From: Glaciibacter superstes DSM 21135 | GTDB taxonomy: Bacteria; Actinomycetota; Actinomycetes; Actinomycetales; Microbacteriaceae | Direction of reading: 5' to 3' | Length of the DNA: 64,000 nt | Assembly (NCBI RefSeq): GCF_000421145.1 | Contig: NZ_ATWH01000006.1 | Coordinates: 124,001 to 188,000, forward strand | Part shown: in pieces, positions 55,114 to 63,658 of the stretch | How positions within the stretch are numbered: position 1 is the first letter of the stretch | Layout of the letters: each line of letters starts with the position of its first letter | Notes under the pieces: generated by a model | The model's database searches: none | The model's input: only the letters and a program-made list of their open reading frames with translations | What the model was told of the DNA's origin: nothing | Made by a program: the position numbers and the translations under genes

Positions 55114-56454
55114 TTAGGGTGCCGGGATAGGCTCGGGTGCCGTCTGAGGACTGCCTGCCGGGGCGCATGTCGTCGGAGCATCGACGCCGGCGAAGCGGTC
55201 AGCGAACCACGACATGAACTCGCCCGAAGCGTCCTTCGGGATCGTCTGGTGGGTGGCATCGGCGTAGAGGCTGTACTGCACCGGCTCACCGAATCCGCAC
55301 ACCCGCTCAATGTACTGAGTTGTGGCGTTCGGGTTCACCACCGTGTCAGCGGTGCCCTGCATGACCAGGATCGGCGCGACTGGCGCTGTGTAGCCCGCAG
55401 TGTTCTCATCGAGCCTCTTCTGCCAGTCAGCCGGGGTGGCCGGCTGCATAAGCGTCTCGTAGGGCTCAGGAACGTTCGAGTTTATGACATACGCGAGGTG
55501 GTTGACGCACTGGTTGGCTGCACCCACGAGAGCCTTCTCGCCCTCTGGTGTCACCATCCCTGAGGCTTCCAACTCAGGGTAGGCCGCCATGAGGCCGTTG
55601 ACCACGTTGAGCTCGAGCGCGACTCCGTGCGCCTGGGAAGTGGCGTTGGCCGGACCGGGCTCTACCTGACGGGCGAACTGCGGGCCATTATTTGCCGCTG
55701 GCGCAAGCCCTGCTGCACCGACGAGGTTGAGCGGTGCACCGTAGTCGGTGTTCTCTGCCATCCATACCGCGGCTCCGCCCCCCTGCGACCAACCGAGCGC
55801 AGCCATGTCGTTGCCGGCGTGGGTTTCGTCGATCTGCTGGGCTGCCTTCACTGAGTCCCAGACGCTGTTCGTCTCGGAGTCCATCACGGTGTACTGGTGC
55901 ACTCCCGGGGTTCCAAGGCCCTGGTAGTCAGTTGCCACTACGACGTAGCCGGCGTCGAGCATCTCGCCCAGGGAGGGCACGCCGGGATCCTGCTGAAGCA
56001 TGCTGTCGTAGTCGAAGTAGTCGATCAGTTCCGTCGCCGGCTCGGCGACAAGTGAGGGCGCGCAGTTGCGGCCGCCGCCCTCGGTGCCGTGGGCCCAAGC
56101 GATTACCTCACGGTCACCGTCGGGGCCATCGCCTTCGCCTTCGGGGGCCACGACGAACCCAGAAACCGCGACCGGGGTGCCATCGCCCAGCTCCGAGAGA
56201 TACAGGATGCGCCACGCACGCGACCCTTCGGGGGCCGTCACTTCTTCTGAGCTGATGAGGTCGCCGTGCTCTCCTTCTGGGAGCGGCGACGGGGGCTCGT
56301 AGAAGACGGGGATGGCGTATTGGCCGTCTACTGTTGCTGGTGTCCCCGGCTCTGACCCTGCTGGAGTGTTCTCAGCCGAGCAGCCAGTGAGAAGCAGTAC
56401 TGCGCCCATCCCGAATGCGGCGAAGATCGCTCCTCGCCTCTGTGAAACTCTCAT
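55114..56454 (-). CDS. Secreted lipoprotein, secretory-lipase (LIP)-like alpha/beta hydrolase
   Basis: 446 residues from the ATG at 56454. Signal peptide with a lipobox (LLLTGC, Cys near residue 25) predicts a lipoprotein on the outer face of the membrane. Hydrolase motifs: the nucleophile elbow ALGWSQGGGAAVWMAEN (GWSQG), Asp in LVMQGTADTVVNPNAT, and His in YADATHQTIPKDA; WAHGTEGGGRNCAPS gives the oxyanion region. It matches the secretory lipase family in form; the real substrate is unknown. It is not part of the thrS operon and looks accessory. Confidence 0.85.
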   Translation of the reverse strand: MRVSQRRGAIFAAFGMGAVLLLTGCSAENTPAGSEPGTPATVDGQYAIPVFYEPPSPLPEGEHGDLISSEEVTAPEGSRAWRILYLSELGDGTPVAVSGFVVAPEGEGDGPDGDREVIAWAHGTEGGGRNCAPSLVAEPATELIDYFDYDSMLQQDPGVPSLGEMLDAGYVVVATDYQGLGTPGVHQYTVMDSETNSVWDSVKAAQQIDETHAGNDMAALGWSQGGGAAVWMAENTDYGAPLNLVGAAGLAPAANNGPQFARQVEPGPANATSQAHGVALELNVVNGLMAAYPELEASGMVTPEGEKALVGAANQCVNHLAYVINSNVPEPYETLMQPATPADWQKRLDENTAGYTAPVAPILVMQGTADTVVNPNATTQYIERVCGFGEPVQYSLYADATHQTIPKDASGEFMSWFADRFAGVDAPTTCAPAGSPQTAPEPIPAP

Positions 56455-56574
56455 TACGTGCACCTTTCCGGGTGGCTTGTCTCGTTTAGACCGCTTCGCC
56501 ACTGTGTAATGATGGCAGGCTCTCGAGACAGTCACGCACCTCCCAAGGGGCAGGGTTGACAGTAGACCACTTTG

Positions 56575-56589
56575 CTATTGCACGAATAG
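56575..56589. promoter_or_regulatory. Inverted repeat upstream of the lipase gene (operator candidate)
   Basis: CTATT-GCACG-AATAG, a perfect 5-bp inverted repeat with a 5-base centre, overlapping a second one (GCAC-GAATA-GTGC at 56580-56592), about 120 bases ahead of the lipase start. Could bind a regulator of the lipase gene. Confidence 0.35.
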
Positions 56590-56613
56590 TGCACGGGTAC
56601 GTCTGAAACGAAG

Positions 56614-56640
56614 AAAACCCCCGGGTTCACCGGGGGTTTC
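56614..56640 (-). terminator. Intrinsic terminator after the Val-Cys-Gly tRNA cluster
   Basis: On the minus strand AAACCCCCGG-(loop)-CCGGGGGTTTTC forms a GC-rich stem followed by T residues, beginning one base after the encoded CCA of tRNA-Val. The symmetrical A/T flanks would let it work in both directions. Confidence 0.8.
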
Positions 56641-56715
56641 TGGTGGGCGATACCGGGATCGAACCGATGACCTCTTCCGTGTCAGGGAAGCGCGCTACCG
56701 CTGCGCCAATCGCCC
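56641..56715 (-). tRNA. tRNA-Val (GAC)
   Basis: Cloverleaf complete: acceptor GGGCGAT/ATCGCCC, anticodon loop CTGACAC with GAC at 34-36, T-arm with TTCGATC. The CCA end is encoded (56643-56641). Mature body 72 bases plus CCA. Confidence 0.95.
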
Positions 56716-56741
56716 ATATCTCGGCAAATTCTAACCGGGAA

Positions 56742-56815
56742 TGGAGGTGGATACGGGATTCGAACCCGTGTATACGGCTTTGCAGGCCGCTGCCTCGCCT
56801 CTCGGCCAATCCACC
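56742..56815 (-). tRNA. tRNA-Cys (GCA)
   Basis: Acceptor GGTGGAT/ATCCACC, discriminator U as usual for tRNA-Cys, anticodon loop CTGCAAA with GCA, T-loop TTCGAAT. CCA encoded at 56744-56742. 71-base body. Confidence 0.95.
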
Positions 56816-56871
56816 GTGTTGGGTTCACCACCAAATGAAGAGAACCGCACCTCTCGGTACGATTCCATTCG

Positions 56872-56943
56872 AGCGGATGACGAGATTCGAACTCGCGACC
56901 CTCACCTTGGCAAGGTGATGCGCTACCACTGCGCCACATCCGC
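56872..56943 (-). tRNA. tRNA-Gly (GCC)
   Basis: Acceptor GCGGATG/CATCCGC, discriminator U, anticodon loop TTGCCAA with GCC, T-loop TTCGAAT. 72 bases; the CCA end is not encoded (CGA follows). Confidence 0.94.
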
Positions 56944-57011
56944 ACTGCCCGCATTTCTGCGTGCTAGGAGACTCTATACGATAATCCTTGCGATATTCAA
57001 ACCGAGTTACA

Positions 57012-57031
57012 ACGCGGCGATTCGGCCGCGT
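57012..57031. other. Hairpin between divergent tRNA genes
   Basis: ACGCGGC-GATTCG-GCCGCGT, a perfect 7-bp stem with a 6-base loop, in the 160-base gap between tRNA-Gly (minus) and tRNA-Val-CAC (plus). Role unknown; a -10-like TAGTAT lies at 57059-57064 for the plus-strand tRNA. Confidence 0.35.
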
Positions 57032-57103
57032 CGATGTGCAGTGACCCCCTCGCCTGCACTAGTATCGTGAGTCGCAGTGAGGTCATTTCTTCACCGCAAC
57101 AAG

Positions 57104-57179
57104 GGGCGATTGGCGCAGTTGGTAGCGCGCTTCCTTCACACGGAAGAGGTCATCGGTTCGAGTCCGGTATCGCCCACCA
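57104..57179 (+). tRNA. tRNA-Val (CAC)
   Basis: Acceptor GGGCGAT/ATCGCCC, anticodon loop TTCACAC with CAC at 34-36, T-loop TTCGAGT; CCA encoded at 57177-57179. 73-base body. Nearly identical to tRNA-Val (GAC) at 56641-56715 on the other strand, differing in the D loop, anticodon loop and T arm. Confidence 0.95.
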
Positions 57180-57190
57180 CAACACCACCA

Positions 57191-57982
57191 TCACAGCGGT
57201 CTGGTCCCGACGACAACCGTCGCGTCGTACTCCTCGGAACTCGCGACCCGCGCGCTCATCCCACTCGCCTCGAATATGCGCGCGGTCGCCGACGCCTGGC
57301 TCTCGCTGGCCTCCACCAGCAGGTGCCCGCCTGGCGCCAGCCACTGCAGCGCCTCCCCCGCAACCCGCCTCTGCACGTCCAAGCCGTCTACGCCCCCGTC
57401 AAGCGTCACCCGCGGCTCATAAAGGCGTGCCTCCGGCGGCATCAGTTCAATCGCTTCAGTGGGCACATAGGGCGTGTTGGCAAGCAGGATGCCGACACGC
57501 CCGCGCAGCGACGCGGGCAGGGGCTCGAAAAGATCGCCTTCATACACCCGTCCTCCGGCTTCGGCGAGATTCAAACGCGCACACGCGACCGCTGCCGACT
57601 CGATGTCTGCCGCGTAAAGCTCGATACCGTCTACCGCCGCGAACAGAGCCGCACCGAGCGCGCCGGAGCCGCAACACAGGTCGAGCACAACCTCCCCAAC
57701 ATGCGCGATCGCCGCAGCCTCATGAACGAGGAACTCGGTGCGCCGCCTCGGCACGAAAACGTCGGTGTCGACGATGATCCGCAATCCGCAGAACTCCGCC
57801 CAGCCGAGGATGTGCTCGAGCGGCAGCCCGGCTACGCGGCGACTCACCATGGACGCGAGTTCGTCCTGGGATGTTGCTGCGGAGAGAAGCAGCGCGGCTT
57901 CCTCTTCGGCGAAGACACACCCGGCGGCCCGCAGTGTGCCGATTGTGGCAGAGAGGGCCCTTGCGTCTGCAAATCCTGTCAT
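57191..57982 (-). CDS. PrmC-related protein-glutamine N5 methyltransferase-like protein
   Basis: 263 residues from the ATG at 57982; a longer reading to 58219 runs into the neighbouring gene. N-terminal helical domain with SRRVAGLPLEHILGWAEFCGLRI, then FVPRRRTEFLVHEA, SAM loop VVLDLCCGSGALGAALFA, and NTPYVPTEAIELMP. The catalytic NPPY of PrmC/HemK is NTPY here, as in the PrmC-related group (TIGR03704-like) whose substrate is unknown. It is not the release-factor methyltransferase beside prfA. Confidence 0.85.
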   Translation of the reverse strand: MTGFADARALSATIGTLRAAGCVFAEEEAALLLSAATSQDELASMVSRRVAGLPLEHILGWAEFCGLRIIVDTDVFVPRRRTEFLVHEAAAIAHVGEVVLDLCCGSGALGAALFAAVDGIELYAADIESAAVACARLNLAEAGGRVYEGDLFEPLPASLRGRVGILLANTPYVPTEAIELMPPEARLYEPRVTLDGGVDGLDVQRRVAGEALQWLAPGGHLLVEASESQASATARIFEASGMSARVASSEEYDATVVVGTRPL

Positions 57983-57992
57983 TCGGATGCCT

Positions 57993-58877
57993 TCAATCGT
58001 CGAGAAGTTGCGCGACGGCGTGCCGACCGACATCCGCCATCGTCGGATTGTCGTCGGAGTGGGCAGCGAAGGCTGTAGCCAGCACGAGCGCCCACCCCTT
58101 CGACCGTGTGCGCAATGCCGCATCATCACGGTACGCCGAAGGAAGGTCTGCTTCGAATACCGCCCGATCCTCGGCGTTGAACGCGAGCCACGCGACCGCA
58201 AGATCGGTCGCCGGATCACCCGCTGTCAGATCGCCAAAATCGATCACTCCGCTGAGATGGCTGCCCGAAACCAGAAGATTCGCAGGATGCAGGTCGCCGT
58301 GCAACCACGTCGGAGCTCCTTTCCACACCTCGGCACGAACCAGCTCATGTCACAGCCGCAGGAGCTCACCGGAGCGTGGGATCGGCCCGGTGCCGAGCCG
58401 CTCCTCAACGTCCACCGCGCGATCCGCAAGCGGCACACCTCGAAACGGATTGTGCGGAGCGGCGTTCGGAGCCGGCGTATGTAGTTGCGTGATAAATTCC
58501 GCCACTTCCGCTGCCACGGCCGCGCGCCCGTATACAGGCGCTTCGGTCAGGCTCACCCCCTCGGTCCAAGGGATCACCGACCATGACCAGGGATAGCCTG
58601 ATCCCGGCGTGCCAGCGTAAATCGGCGCCGGAATCGGCAGTCGAACCCGCGCGGCAAATTCCGGCAGCCAGCGCTGCTCATTCACCGCGAGCTCTGCACT
58701 GGCTTCCCTGCGTGGAAGTCGAACGGCGAGATCTTCGCCCAGTCGGTACACAACATTGTCCCAGCCCGACACCGGCGAATGCACGGCCATCCCGGCTAGT
58801 GCAGGTACCTGGGCGCCCAACAGGGCAGTCACCAGATCAGCGTCGAGGTCAACCTCCGACGCGGGCATGTTCGCCAT
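57993..58877 (-). pseudogene. Aminoglycoside phosphotransferase-like gene interrupted by one in-frame TGA
   Basis: Reading from the ATG at 58877, a kinase N-lobe (SGWDNVVYRLGEDLAVRLPRR, PWSWSVIPWTEGVSL, FITQLHTP) ends at RSGELLRL followed by TGA (58352-58350). The same frame then continues HELVRAEVWKGAPTWLHGDLHPANLLV and VIDFGDLTAGDPATDLAVAW to the end at 57993. Both catalytic motifs of the family, HGDLHPAN and DFGD, are present but lie after the stop. In relatives a Trp is common here (TGG), so TGG to TGA is the simplest change. It could be a pseudogene, a sequencing error or, least likely, readthrough. Eight bases separate it from the PemK-like gene upstream. Confidence 0.85.
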
Positions 58878-58884
58878 CCGCTGC

Positions 58885-59436
58885 CTACCGCCAGCCGTAG
58901 CGCGCCCGAAGTGCACTGGCAACGTGGTCATATCGTGCGGCGTCCAGCGAAGCCGCTTCCCTCCGCATCCCGTCTGCGAAGACACGGAACACGCGATCGA
59001 TGTTCGCCCAGCTCCTTCTGCCTTCGGCGTCCCACGAGCCTGTGCCGAGATCGACGTACCCGCGTTCGCCGTCATGTTCCTTGCTGGTGAGCTGCACGGC
59101 GAGGAGGCAGCCGGACTTCTCCCTCGCCACCAAGATCACCGGGCGGTCCTTCCCCCGGCCGTCGCGCTCTTCGTATGGCACCCAGGTCCAGACGACCTCG
59201 CCAGGGTCTGGGTCGCCGTCGACGTTCGGCGCGTACCCAAGTCGCACACTGCCGATGCTCGATGCGTCAACTTCAACCGTCGCGCTCGGCCCGAAGCGAC
59301 CGGCATCCGTTTCGCTGTGAGCATCGGCTTTGCTACGAACGGATGCCGGGCGAACGACGCCTGGAACGCTCGCCCGTCGAGATGCCGGGCTGAAGACATT
59401 GCGAAGGGCGGTGAGGATGCGCGACGTGGTTGACAC
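58885..59436 (-). CDS. PemK/MazF-like family protein
   Basis: 183 residues, GTG start at 59436. Residues about 75-183 match the PemK/MazF fold: PGEVVWTWVPYEERDGRGKDRPVILVAR, LLAVQLTSKEHD and NIDRVFRVFADGMRREAASLD. The N-terminal ~70 residues are variable and rich in Ser/Ala/Arg. No antitoxin-like gene is adjacent. Many such solitary actinobacterial proteins are of unproven toxin activity. Confidence 0.78.
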   Translation of the reverse strand: MSTTSRILTALRNVFSPASRRASVPGVVRPASVRSKADAHSETDAGRFGPSATVEVDASSIGSVRLGYAPNVDGDPDPGEVVWTWVPYEERDGRGKDRPVILVAREKSGCLLAVQLTSKEHDGERGYVDLGTGSWDAEGRRSWANIDRVFRVFADGMRREAASLDAARYDHVASALRARYGWR

Positions 59437-59484
59437 ATCGGCACACTACCCCACCGCCCTCGCACGCAGCGCCGGAATCAGGCG

Positions 59485-60705
59485 TCAGACCCGATCGAGC
59501 GCGTAGCCCTCTTCACCGTGCAGCACGGTGTCGATACCGGCCACCTCGTCTTCGTTCTTGATGCGGAAACCGATCGTCTTCTCGATCGCGAAGCCGAGCA
59601 GCAGCGCGACCCCGAATGAGTACACGAGTACTGCGAACGCCGCTATCGCCTGCACCGCCAGCTGTCCGAGATCGCCACCCGTGAAGAGACCGGTGTCGAT
59701 CGCAAAGAATCCGAGATAGAGCGTTCCGATCAAGCCGCCCACGAGGTGGATGCCGACCACATCGAGGGAGTCATCGAAACCGAACTTGAACTTCAGCTCG
59801 ATGGCCAGGGCACAGACCGCACCGGCCACCACACCGAGCAGAAGCGCCCAGCCTGGCTCGAGGCTGGCACACGCCGGCGTAATCGCCACCAGGCCGGCAA
59901 CGGCTCCGGATGCCGCACCGACCGACGTCGCCTTGCCGTCTTTGAACTTTTCAACGATCATCCAGCCCAGGATGGCCGCTGCAGTCGCCCCGAGGGTGTT
60001 GACCACGATGAGTCCGACGTTCTCCAGGCCGTTCAACCACTCGGCGCCGGCGTTGAATCCAAACCAGCCGAACCAGAGCACCGCCGCACCGATCAGAACG
60101 AGTGGAACGTTGTGCGGCTTGGTGATGCCCTTCTGGAAGCCGACCCGCTTGCCGAGCACCAAGGCCAGCGCGAGGGCGGCAGCACCGGCATTGATGTGCA
60201 CTGCAGTACCGCCTGCGTAGTCGATTGCATTCGGCAGGCCGAGGGTCTCCCCCAGGCTCATGATCCAGCCGCCACCCCAGACCCACGCCGCGACGGGGAA
60301 ATAGACCAGGGTCGCCCAGACGCCGGCGAAGATCATCCACGAACCGAACTTGGCCCGGTCGGCGACTGCACCGGAGATCAGGGCGACGGTGATGATCGCG
60401 AACGTCGCGCCATACGTGGCGCCGAGCAGGTCGGTGTTCGCGGTCTCTCCGGTTGCCAGCGCACCGAGCCCGAAGTCTGCGAACGGGTTGCCGGCGAACT
60501 GCCATGGACTTTCGACAGCGCTCATGCTGAAGCCGTAGAGAATCCAGAGCACGCCGATCAACCCCAACGCTCCGAAGCTCATCATCATCATGCTGACGAC
60601 GCTCTTGGCCTTCACCAAGCCGCCGTAGAAGAATGCGACACCTGGGGTCATGAACAGCACCAGTGCGGTTGCTGTGATGACCCAGGAAATGCTGCCTGTG
60701 TCCAT
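59485..60705 (-). CDS. amt: Ammonium transporter
   Basis: 406 residues, eleven membrane helices. Signature ISWVITATALVLFMTPGVAFFYGGL, YFPVAAWVWGGGWI, and the Amt motif DYAGGTAVHINAGAAALALALVLG; pore histidines in AVHINAG and LDVVGIHLVGGLIGTLYLG. Moves ammonium inward. No glnK/glnD neighbours are seen; the upstream 195-base region has no clear GlnR or AmtR operator. Confidence 0.95.
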   Translation of the reverse strand: MDTGSISWVITATALVLFMTPGVAFFYGGLVKAKSVVSMMMMSFGALGLIGVLWILYGFSMSAVESPWQFAGNPFADFGLGALATGETANTDLLGATYGATFAIITVALISGAVADRAKFGSWMIFAGVWATLVYFPVAAWVWGGGWIMSLGETLGLPNAIDYAGGTAVHINAGAAALALALVLGKRVGFQKGITKPHNVPLVLIGAAVLWFGWFGFNAGAEWLNGLENVGLIVVNTLGATAAAILGWMIVEKFKDGKATSVGAASGAVAGLVAITPACASLEPGWALLLGVVAGAVCALAIELKFKFGFDDSLDVVGIHLVGGLIGTLYLGFFAIDTGLFTGGDLGQLAVQAIAAFAVLVYSFGVALLLGFAIEKTIGFRIKNEDEVAGIDTVLHGEEGYALDRV

Positions 60706-60900
60706 GGGTTGTCCTCACACCTCTCGAGTTTCCGGGTGTACCGCCGGCCCGACGAGAATTGCGGATGCCAGGTGCCGGAGCCGGGTACGGGCCCAGTCTC
60801 TGGGCAGCACGTTTCCACCGGCGGCCCGGGGTGTTTCGAATCGGTTACCAACCGCCCGGAAATGTTAAGAGCGTGTTTCGCCCGCTCCGCGGACGAGGTC

Positions 60901-61953
60901 CTACTCGGAGTGCGGGGGCAGTTCTCCGGTGGTCAAAGCCACCATGCGAGACTGCGACCTGAGGTACTTCTTGCGGTAGCCGCCGGCCAGCATCTCGGCG
61001 TCGAACGCTTCACTGAGCGGGAGCCCGCTGGCGATGATCGGAATCTCAGCGTCGTAAACGCGATCGATGAATGCCACCAGGCGCAGGGCATCCGTTTGAT
61101 TGGTCAGCAGAAAGACCCCGTTCAGCGCGATCACGTCGACACCATTGATGATCTTGATGTACTTCGACGGATGAACCGTGGCCAGGTGTCGCATGAGGGC
61201 ACCGAAATCGTCTTCGGTCACGCTGGCACCCCGACCGGCGAGAGTGGTGACCATGTGCGCAAGGGCGTCGTCTTCGACGCTCACCGCCGAACCTCCGGTG
61301 TCGCGGCGTCTGTAGTCGAGGCCGTCGATACGAATCGTCTCGAAGTTCGCCGACATCGCCTGGATCTCGCGCAGGAAGTCCGAGGCAGCGAACCGTCCCT
61401 CTCCCAGCGAGTTCGGCGGGGTGTTCGAGGTAGCAGCCACGCGCGTGCCAGTGGAGATGAGGTCTGCCAGGAGACGGGTCATCATCATGGTGTCGCCTGG
61501 GTCGTCGAGTTCGAATTCGTCGATGCAGATGAGTTTGGCGCTGCGCAGTTGCACGAGGGTCTCCGCGTAACCGAGTGCGCCGACCAGTGCGGTGTATTCG
61601 ATGAACGTGCCGAAGTACTTCGGACCTGGCGCCGCATGCCAGAGGGCGGCCAGAAGGTGGGTCTTGCCGACACCGAAGCCGCCGTCGAGGTAGATTCCAG
61701 GCAGTTCGAGCTTGGGTCTGCGGTTACGGGAGAAGAACCCGCCGGGGCGCTGCGCCCGCCAGACGGCAGCAAATTCCTTCAGGCGTTCGACCGCTCCGGC
61801 CTGCGTTGGAAAGTCGGTATCCGGCCGGTACGACTCGAAGGTCGCGTGTTCGAACTGGGGCGGCGGTATCAGTTCGGCGACGATCTCAGCCCCGGTGATG
61901 GTGGGGGTGCGATCGGAGAGCCGGAGAACCCCCTGCGCGAGTTCGGACGCCAT
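60901..61953 (-). CDS. zapE: Cell division protein ZapE (AFG1-like ATPase)
   Basis: 350 residues. P-loop GIYLDGGFGVGKTHLLAALWH, Walker B LICIDEFELDDPGDTMMM, ATSNTPPNSLGEGRFAASDFLREI, and the C-terminal LALIDRVYD-like segment LVAFIDRVYDAEIPIIASG. AFG1/ZapE ATPases act in division or protein quality control; the role in Actinobacteria is not settled. Divergent from the sulfurtransferase gene. Confidence 0.92.
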   Translation of the reverse strand: MASELAQGVLRLSDRTPTITGAEIVAELIPPPQFEHATFESYRPDTDFPTQAGAVERLKEFAAVWRAQRPGGFFSRNRRPKLELPGIYLDGGFGVGKTHLLAALWHAAPGPKYFGTFIEYTALVGALGYAETLVQLRSAKLICIDEFELDDPGDTMMMTRLLADLISTGTRVAATSNTPPNSLGEGRFAASDFLREIQAMSANFETIRIDGLDYRRRDTGGSAVSVEDDALAHMVTTLAGRGASVTEDDFGALMRHLATVHPSKYIKIINGVDVIALNGVFLLTNQTDALRLVAFIDRVYDAEIPIIASGLPLSEAFDAEMLAGGYRKKYLRSQSRMVALTTGELPPHSE

Positions 61954-62122
61954 ACTGCAGTACCTGTGTTTCTAGTCGTCTGTGTCGAGATGTTCTGTGT
62001 CGAAGGGTTACCGTTCGAGTGCGGCCCGCGCTCGAAGTGCGTAGATTCGAAGTGCGGGCAGGTAACCAGCCTAATCCGCAGACAACCCGTTCCCGCGCCC
62101 TCGGCGCTCTCTGGAGGTTTCC
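61954..62122. promoter_or_regulatory. Divergent promoter region zapE / sulfurtransferase
   Basis: 169 bases between divergently transcribed genes must hold both promoters. Visible are repeated tgtgtcgag/tctgtgtcgaag segments near 61980-62005 and a cgaagtgcg repeat near 62032-62057. A GGAGG lies at 62110-62115 for the plus-strand gene. No firm -10/-35 pair was recognised. Confidence 0.4.
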
Positions 62123-63025
62123 ATGCCTGTTGCCCTCGATCCGGCCCCGAAGTTCGCCGAATACGCCCACCCGGAGCGCCTGGTATCGACCGAATGGCTC
62201 GCAGAACACGCGAACGATCCGGGTCTCGTACTACTCGAATCCGATGAGGATGTGCTGCTCTACGAGACCGGCCACATTCCCGGCGCGCTGAAGATCGACT
62301 GGCACACCGATCTCAATGACCCCGTCGAGCGTGACTTCATCGGCAGCGACGCTTTCGCGGCCGTCGCCGGCTCCAAGGGCATCACCCGCGACTCCACCGT
62401 GGTGATCTACGGCGACAAGAACAACTGGTGGGCCGCATACGCACTCTGGGTCTTCACCCTGTTCGGCCACGAAGACGTGCGCCTGGTCGACGGAGGCCGC
62501 GACAAGTGGGTCGCGGAGGGTCGTGAGCTGACAACGGATGTCCCGGTCGTCACGCCGGCCGAATACCCCGTCGTTGCTCGCAATGACGCACCGGTACGCG
62601 CATTGAAGGAAGACGTGCTCGCCCACTTCGGCAATCCCCTGGTCGACGTTCGTTCGCCTGAAGAGTACTCGGGCGAACGCACCAGCATGCCGGCATACCC
62701 GGAAGAAGGCGCGCTCCGTGGCGGACACATTCCCTCCGCCGCATCCGTACCGTGGAGCCGTGCGGCCGCAGCCGACGCCACCTTCCGCGGTCGCGAGGAG
62801 CTCGACGCCATCTATCGCGGAGAAGCGGGACTGAAAGACGGCGACCCCGTCATTGCCTACTGCCGAATCGGTGAGCGTTCCAGCCACACCTGGTTTGTCC
62901 TGACCCACCTCCTGGGCTTCGAGAACGTGCGCAACTACGACGGCTCCTGGGTCGAATGGGGCAACGCCGTGCGGGTTCCGATCGCGGTCGGCCCCGATCA
63001 AGGCGACGCACCGTCACCACGCTGA
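62123..63025 (+). CDS. sseA: Thiosulfate sulfurtransferase (two-domain rhodanese)
   Basis: 300 residues, two rhodanese domains: an inactive N-terminal one ([37 protein letters not shown]) and a C-terminal one with active-site loop [20 protein letters not shown]. Start ATG at 62123 with GGAGG seven bases upstream. Followed 23 bases later by sufE, a conserved pair. Confidence 0.93.
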   Translation: MPVALDPAPKFAEYAHPERLVSTEWLAEHANDPGLVLLESDEDVLLYETGHIPGALKIDWHTDLNDPVERDFIGSDAFAAVAGSKGITRDSTVVIYGDKNNWWAAYALWVFTLFGHEDVRLVDGGRDKWVAEGRELTTDVPVVTPAEYPVVARNDAPVRALKEDVLAHFGNPLVDVRSPEEYSGERTSMPAYPEEGALRGGHIPSAASVPWSRAAAADATFRGREELDAIYRGEAGLKDGDPVIAYCRIGERSSHTWFVLTHLLGFENVRNYDGSWVEWGNAVRVPIAVGPDQGDAPSPR

Positions 63026-63048
63026 GTCCGCGTGGGAGAATGGAATCG

Positions 63049-63486
63049 ATGACTGACGAGCTCCCCGAGCGCCTGGCCGAGATCCGGGACGATTTCCTCG
63101 CACTAGAGCAGAACGACCGACTGCAGCTGCTCCTCGAGTTCTCAAACGAACTCCCCGAGCTGCCGGCGCGCTACCAGGACCACCCAGACCTGTTCGAGCG
63201 GGTCGTCGAATGCCAGTCGCCGGTGTACATCTTCGTCGAGGTCGACGACGACACAGGGGTGCACCTGTTCGCAACAGCACCTCGGGAGTCCCCGACCACA
63301 CGTGGATTCGCCTCGATCCTTGCCCAGGGCCTCGACGGGCTGAGTGCTGAAGAGGTGCTCGCGGTTCCGGATGACTTTCCACAGACGATCGGCCTGACGC
63401 AGGCGGTCTCGCCGCTGCGCATCCGTGGCATGAGCGCACTCTTGGCGCGCACCAAGCGCCAGCTCAGGGAGCGCTCAGCCGCCTGA
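63049..63486 (+). CDS. sufE: SufE family sulfur acceptor
   Basis: 145 residues from the ATG at 63049 (an ATG at 63040 would add three). The acceptor Cys lies in FERVVECQSPVYIFVEV; RGFASILAQGLDGLSAEEVLAV and MSALLARTKRQLRE are typical. Accepts persulfide sulfur from a cysteine desulfurase for Fe-S cluster assembly; here linked with a sulfurtransferase. Confidence 0.92.
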   Translation: MTDELPERLAEIRDDFLALEQNDRLQLLLEFSNELPELPARYQDHPDLFERVVECQSPVYIFVEVDDDTGVHLFATAPRESPTTRGFASILAQGLDGLSAEEVLAVPDDFPQTIGLTQAVSPLRIRGMSALLARTKRQLRERSAA

Positions 63487-63502
63487 TCTACGCCTGAAGC
63501 CC

Positions 63503-63658
63503 AAGATCCGCGCAATCCTCGTGGCGTCGGTGACTGAGCCGAGGCCGACTGATGGGCTGTTGTTGACCCTCGCGGACTGTTTCGGTGCCCTGGGAGGGAT
63601 GGAACTGGATCTTCCGCCGCGTGCGACCCCTGCACGTGCAGCGGATCTCGCATCGTGA
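63503..63658 (+). pseudogene. 5'-truncated FitA-like antitoxin remnant
   Basis: The frame ending at TGA 63656-63658 reads KIRAILVASVTEPR, LLTLADCFGALGGMELDLP, PRATPARAADLAS. This matches the C-terminal part of FitA-type antitoxins (EIRAIL..., GGVELELPPR, PRAADL). The N-terminal ribbon-helix-helix DNA-binding half, normally about 35 residues ahead of IRAIL, is absent: the preceding 17 bases abut the sufE stop and upstream frames do not encode it. GTG codons at 63521 and 63530 could start a 42-45 residue fragment. The stop overlaps the toxin GTG (GTGA at 63655-63658), as in intact operons. Confidence 0.6.

Noticed and set aside
56641-57179. Integrated element using the tRNA genes as attachment sites
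   Set aside because: No integrase, no duplicated tRNA 3' end flanking a segment, and all four tRNAs are complete.
60706-60900. GlnR/AmtR operator upstream of amt
   Set aside because: GTTAC and GGAAAT occur near 60843-60865 but with the wrong spacing, and they lie in a gap shared with the zapE 3' end.
59746-62247. An 833-codon open frame on the plus strand opposite amt and zapE
   Set aside because: It is antisense to two clear genes with intact motifs, has no recognisable domain, and long antisense frames are expected in high-GC codon-biased DNA.
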